Shown: piece after piece, positions 61,771 to 64,000 of the stretch
How the letters are laid out: each line of letters starts with the position of its first letter
Numbering within the stretch: position 1 is the first letter of the stretch
Source of the DNA: Pseudomonadota bacterium
GTDB taxonomy: Bacteria; Myxococcota_A; UBA796; GCA-2862545
Direction: 5' to 3'
Assembly: GCA_947505245.1 (NCBI GenBank)
Contig: CANNIZ010000020.1
Span: forward strand, 18,717 to 82,716
Length of the DNA: 64,000 bases
Program-made: the position numbers and the translations under genes
The notes under the pieces: model-generated
What the model was told of the DNA's origin: nothing
The model's input: the letters and a program-made list of their open reading frames with translations, nothing else
Database searches by the model: none

Positions 61771-62478
61771 CTACCAGGCCTCGCACTGAATCGACAGCGA
61801 GAACGCGCCTTCGTCGGCGTCGCCCTGGCCCTCGACGACGATCCAGTACGACGTGGGGTCGTTGTCGCGGATGTCGACGAACTTGCGCGCTTCTTTCTTG
61901 ATCTGCATCTCGCAGCGCGGGATGGACCCGTTGACGTCGGGACAGGTGCTGCCGCTGCCTTCGCGGAACGCAGCGATGTCGAGGTTCGCGCATGGCGAGT
62001 CGAGGTAGGCGAGCACGCGCATCTGCGGCTTGTCGACCACGAGCTTGTAGATGCGCTCGTCGCCGCCGTCGTGGTTCGTGGTGCCCGGCGTGCAGAAGTA
62101 CTTCTCGTAGAACTTGGTGTTGAGCTTCTGAGCGCCGCCGCGCGTGTGGCCGGTGATCACGTCGCCGCAGTGGACCTCGGCCGTCATGCAACCGTCGATC
62201 ACGGGCCCGCCGTCGGTGATTCCACCGCAGGATTCCTTCAGGAGGGCGACGGGAGGCTCGCCGGGCGTGGTGATCTTGCCGGGCTGGACGCCGGCGACGA
62301 TGGAGCTGACCTCAGGGGCCTTGACGTCAGAGGCCGTCCCGGCGGTTCCGGAGGAGGCAGCACTTCCCGACGCGCCGCTGCCGGACGAGCTGGTCGCGGG
62401 CGTGCTGGTGGGCTCGGTGCTCCCACACGCGACGAGCGTGAGCGAAAGCGCGAACAGGGCCGTGATCTTCGTGTTCAT
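61771..62478 (-). CDS. Secreted lipoprotein, Cys-containing beta-rich (paralog 1)
   Basis: The 235-residue product begins MNTKITALFALSLTLVAC, then has a Ser/Thr/Gly/Ala-rich linker (residues about 20-50). The mature domain is shared with the next gene: CMTAEVHCGDVITGHTRGGAQ, FYEKYFCTPGTTNHDGGDERIYKL, YLDSPCANLDIAAF, CEMQIKKEARKFVDIRDND, SYWIVVEGQGDADEGAFSLSIQCE. Six or more Cys suggest disulfides. The final strands resemble a PPC-like fold. It has an identical gene order partner upstream at 62492. Function unknown. Confidence 0.78.
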   Translation of the reverse strand: MNTKITALFALSLTLVACGSTEPTSTPATSSSGSGASGSAASSGTAGTASDVKAPEVSSIVAGVQPGKITTPGEPPVALLKESCGGITDGGPVIDGCMTAEVHCGDVITGHTRGGAQKLNTKFYEKYFCTPGTTNHDGGDERIYKLVVDKPQMRVLAYLDSPCANLDIAAFREGSGSTCPDVNGSIPRCEMQIKKEARKFVDIRDNDPTSYWIVVEGQGDADEGAFSLSIQCEAW

Positions 62479-62491
62479 CGTGTCTCCCGAG

Positions 62492-63163
62492 CTACCAATT
62501 GATCTTTTCGCATTGAACGGTGAGCGCGAACGCGCCTTCTTCGTCGTCCTGGCCTTCGACGACGATCCACCACGACGTGGGCTCCTGGTTCCACAGGTCC
62601 ACCATCTCGCGGGATTTCCCAGGTTTGATGTTCATCTCGCACTGGTTGGCCTGGTACATGTCGCCCGGCGGGCACGTGTCGGACGAGTACTTGACGGCCG
62701 CGAGGTCGAGGTTCGCGCACGGCGTGTCGAGGAACACGAGGGCGCGGGTGTCGCTGTCGTCGATGCGCAGGCGGTACACGCGCTCGTCGCCCGAATTGTG
62801 GTTCGTGGTGCGGGGCGTGCAGAAGTTCTTCTCGTAGAACCGGCTGTCGTACTTTTCGACGCCGCCGCGGGTGTGCCCGATGATCACCTCGCCGCACTTG
62901 ATCTCGGCGGTGATGCAGCCGTCTTCGGTGCCGCCACCGTCGGTGAGCTTTGCGCACTGACCCGCGGAGATGCCCGCGTCCGGGGGCGGCGGGCCGGTGA
63001 TGCCGCCGGGGAGGATGCCGCGGCGCATCCGGATGGGGAGCTTGTCGCCGGGCTGCACATCTTCGGGCGGCGGGGGGTCGCTCGAGGGCAAGGTCGCCCC
63101 AAAGTCGCAGCCGGTCATGAAGAAGAACGCAAGTACGTTCACAAGCACCTCGCGCGCGAGCAT
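62492..63163 (-). CDS. Secreted lipoprotein, Cys-containing beta-rich (paralog 2)
   Basis: ATG 63163 is a working start; a GTG at 63142 has GAGG 5 nt upstream and is perhaps better. The signal ends in the lipobox FMTGC. A Pro/Asp linker follows, then the domain shared with paralog 1: CITAEIKCGEVIIGHTRGGVE, FYEKNFCTPRTTNHNSGDERVYRL, FLDTPCANLDLAAVK, CEMNIKPGKSREMVDLWNQEP, SWWIVVEGQDDEEGAFALTVQCEK. The pairs of Cys and their spacings are conserved. A 13-bp gap precedes paralog 1, so the two are co-transcribed, as expected from tandem duplication. Confidence 0.78.
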   Translation of the reverse strand: MLAREVLVNVLAFFFMTGCDFGATLPSSDPPPPEDVQPGDKLPIRMRRGILPGGITGPPPPDAGISAGQCAKLTDGGGTEDGCITAEIKCGEVIIGHTRGGVEKYDSRFYEKNFCTPRTTNHNSGDERVYRLRIDDSDTRALVFLDTPCANLDLAAVKYSSDTCPPGDMYQANQCEMNIKPGKSREMVDLWNQEPTSWWIVVEGQDDEEGAFALTVQCEKINW

Positions 63164-63197
63164 ACCGGTCCCGGACCGCCAGCGCCACACCCCGCCG

Positions 63198-64000
63198 CTA
63201 CACGCCGTGCGCGACGAGTCCGCCGCGGCCCTCGTGAAACGCGTCCCAGAAGTGCCAGTCGCCCGGGGAGGCGCGCACCTCGGCGTCGAGGAACGAGGCG
63301 AGGCCGAGCATGCCCGTCTGTACGTCGGGACAGGGCAGCGGTGCGCCGATCACCGCGCGGTACGGCACGCCGTCCCGGCTGGAGCGGATGGACAACGGCA
63401 GCAGGGCCGCCCCCGTCTGCGCGGCGAGCCAGGCGGGAAACGGCGGCAGGTTCAGCGTGCGCCCCAGGACCCGCGCGGGCGCGCGGCGACCGTACTCCAC
63501 GCCGCCACCTGTCCCGTCACACGCGGTGAACACCACGCCGTTGTCGCCGAGGGCGCGCAGCACAGGCCGCAGGTAGGCGCGCCCGTCATGCAGCGTGGCC
63601 TCGATCGACCCCTCGAGGCGGCCCCGCAGCGCGGCCGCGCGCCGCCCCACGAGCGAGAGGGGCGCCGAGGTGCGCCCGCCCCCGACCTGGTGGACGTCGT
63701 AGCCGCACAGGCCGAGGACGTGCAGCGGCAGCTGGGGAACGGCCATGTGCGCGTGGGCGAGCACGGCGCCGCGGTGGTTCGCGAGGGCCTCGTCGAGGTG
63801 CTCGACCCCGGACAGCTGCAGGACGTTCGCGAAGTTCTCGGCGCGCACCTTCGGAAACGTGAACCCGACGTACTGGTTGGCGAAGTGGACCTCGAACGCG
63901 CGCTGTACCTCGGCGTCGAGGCCGGGGCGCTCGCCGAACACGCCGACCATGCGCGCGCGAACCTCGGCCCGGCGCTCGGTGAGGACGCTGCACGCGAGGT
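63198..64000 (-). CDS. LpxL/HtrB-like lysophospholipid acyltransferase (5' end outside window)
   Basis: The frame continues past the right edge without a stop, so the N-terminus is missing; an internal ATG at 63950 is not the likely start. The visible part has the lauroyl/myristoyl-acyltransferase pattern: AENFANVLQLSGVEHLDEALANHRGAVLAHAHMAVPQLPLHVLGLCGYDVHQV, DNGVVFTACDGTGGG, FPAWLAAQTGAALLPLSIRSSRDGVPYRAVIGAPLP. A HxxxxD/E-type site is expected near AHAHM. It would acylate lipid A or a lysolipid on the inner membrane. The basic tail continues upstream. Confidence 0.8.
   Translation of the reverse strand, partial: LACSVLTERRAEVRARMVGVFGERPGLDAEVQRAFEVHFANQYVGFTFPKVRAENFANVLQLSGVEHLDEALANHRGAVLAHAHMAVPQLPLHVLGLCGYDVHQVGGGRTSAPLSLVGRRAAALRGRLEGSIEATLHDGRAYLRPVLRALGDNGVVFTACDGTGGGVEYGRRAPARVLGRTLNLPPFPAWLAAQTGAALLPLSIRSSRDGVPYRAVIGAPLPCPDVQTGMLGLASFLDAEVRASPGDWHFWDAFHEGRGGLVAHGV

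Overview
The window is GC-rich bacterial chromosome with about 60 tightly packed genes. Several traits point to a member of the Myxococcota or a close relative. There are many short-signal lipoproteins (lipobox endings LLAC, LIAC, LTAC, LVAC, MTGC). Two adjacent secreted proteins end in a Gly/Ser-rich patch, one hydrophobic helix and an Arg cluster, as in MYXO-CTERM tails. There is a lipoprotein with a Cys-rich module, a futalosine-type menaquinone gene (mqnD), and many multi-domain fusions. This placement is an inference; no marker search was possible. Most operons use 4-nt stop/start overlaps (ATGA, GTGA, TTGA).

Positions 1-12100 are regulator-plus-enzyme sets: a pirin/membrane pair divergent from a LysR regulator; an esterase lipoprotein pair; a quinone-oxidoreductase/TetR pair behind two near-identical palindromic operators; a rifampicin phosphotransferase broken by an internal deletion and frameshift; a PHB-depolymerase-like lipoprotein; and an AraC regulator divergent from an NTF2-like/SDR pair. 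Positions 12100-17930 form a scarred accessory segment. It holds an intact addiction module, a second ParD with a truncated ParE fused into a truncated metallo-beta-lactamase fold gene, a degenerate second copy of the addiction module, and two copies of the tRNA-Pro 3' end plus its terminator, of which only one has the tRNA.

Positions 17983-23434 (minus strand) carry the most unusual system: a methyltransferase, two paralogous two-helix membrane proteins with coiled coils, and a 1108-residue protein joining an NAD synthetase, a 2-oxoglutarate/Fe(II) oxygenase, a J-domain-like segment, an NMN/NaMN adenylyltransferase and a type I phosphoribosyltransferase. The three downstream genes overlap by 4 nt. 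A perfect 18-bp palindrome sits in the short divergent promoter shared with a transaldolase.

Positions 23500-46650 are mostly metabolic or housekeeping: transaldolase, PfkB kinase/FAH hydrolase/membrane protein operon, flippase-like membrane protein, hybrid histidine kinase, aconitase-family enzyme with reversed domain order, an ExbD-like domain fused to a barrel-like region, a diiron ferritin-like protein, EF-G, AtoE-like transporter, DmpA-like peptidase, MiaE, dihydrolipoyl dehydrogenase and MurI. Positions 46650-64000 hold a tail-anchored pseudokinase, an amidase, TerB-like proteins, MqnD, an ABC exporter whose two permeases carry peptidase-like domains, a TerB-FHA-ABCG fusion, secreted paralogs and a partial LpxL-like acyltransferase.

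Three non-coding loci (about 38.5, 44.9 and 61.7 kb) share one architecture: two units spaced exactly 31 bp on each arm of a large inverted repeat.
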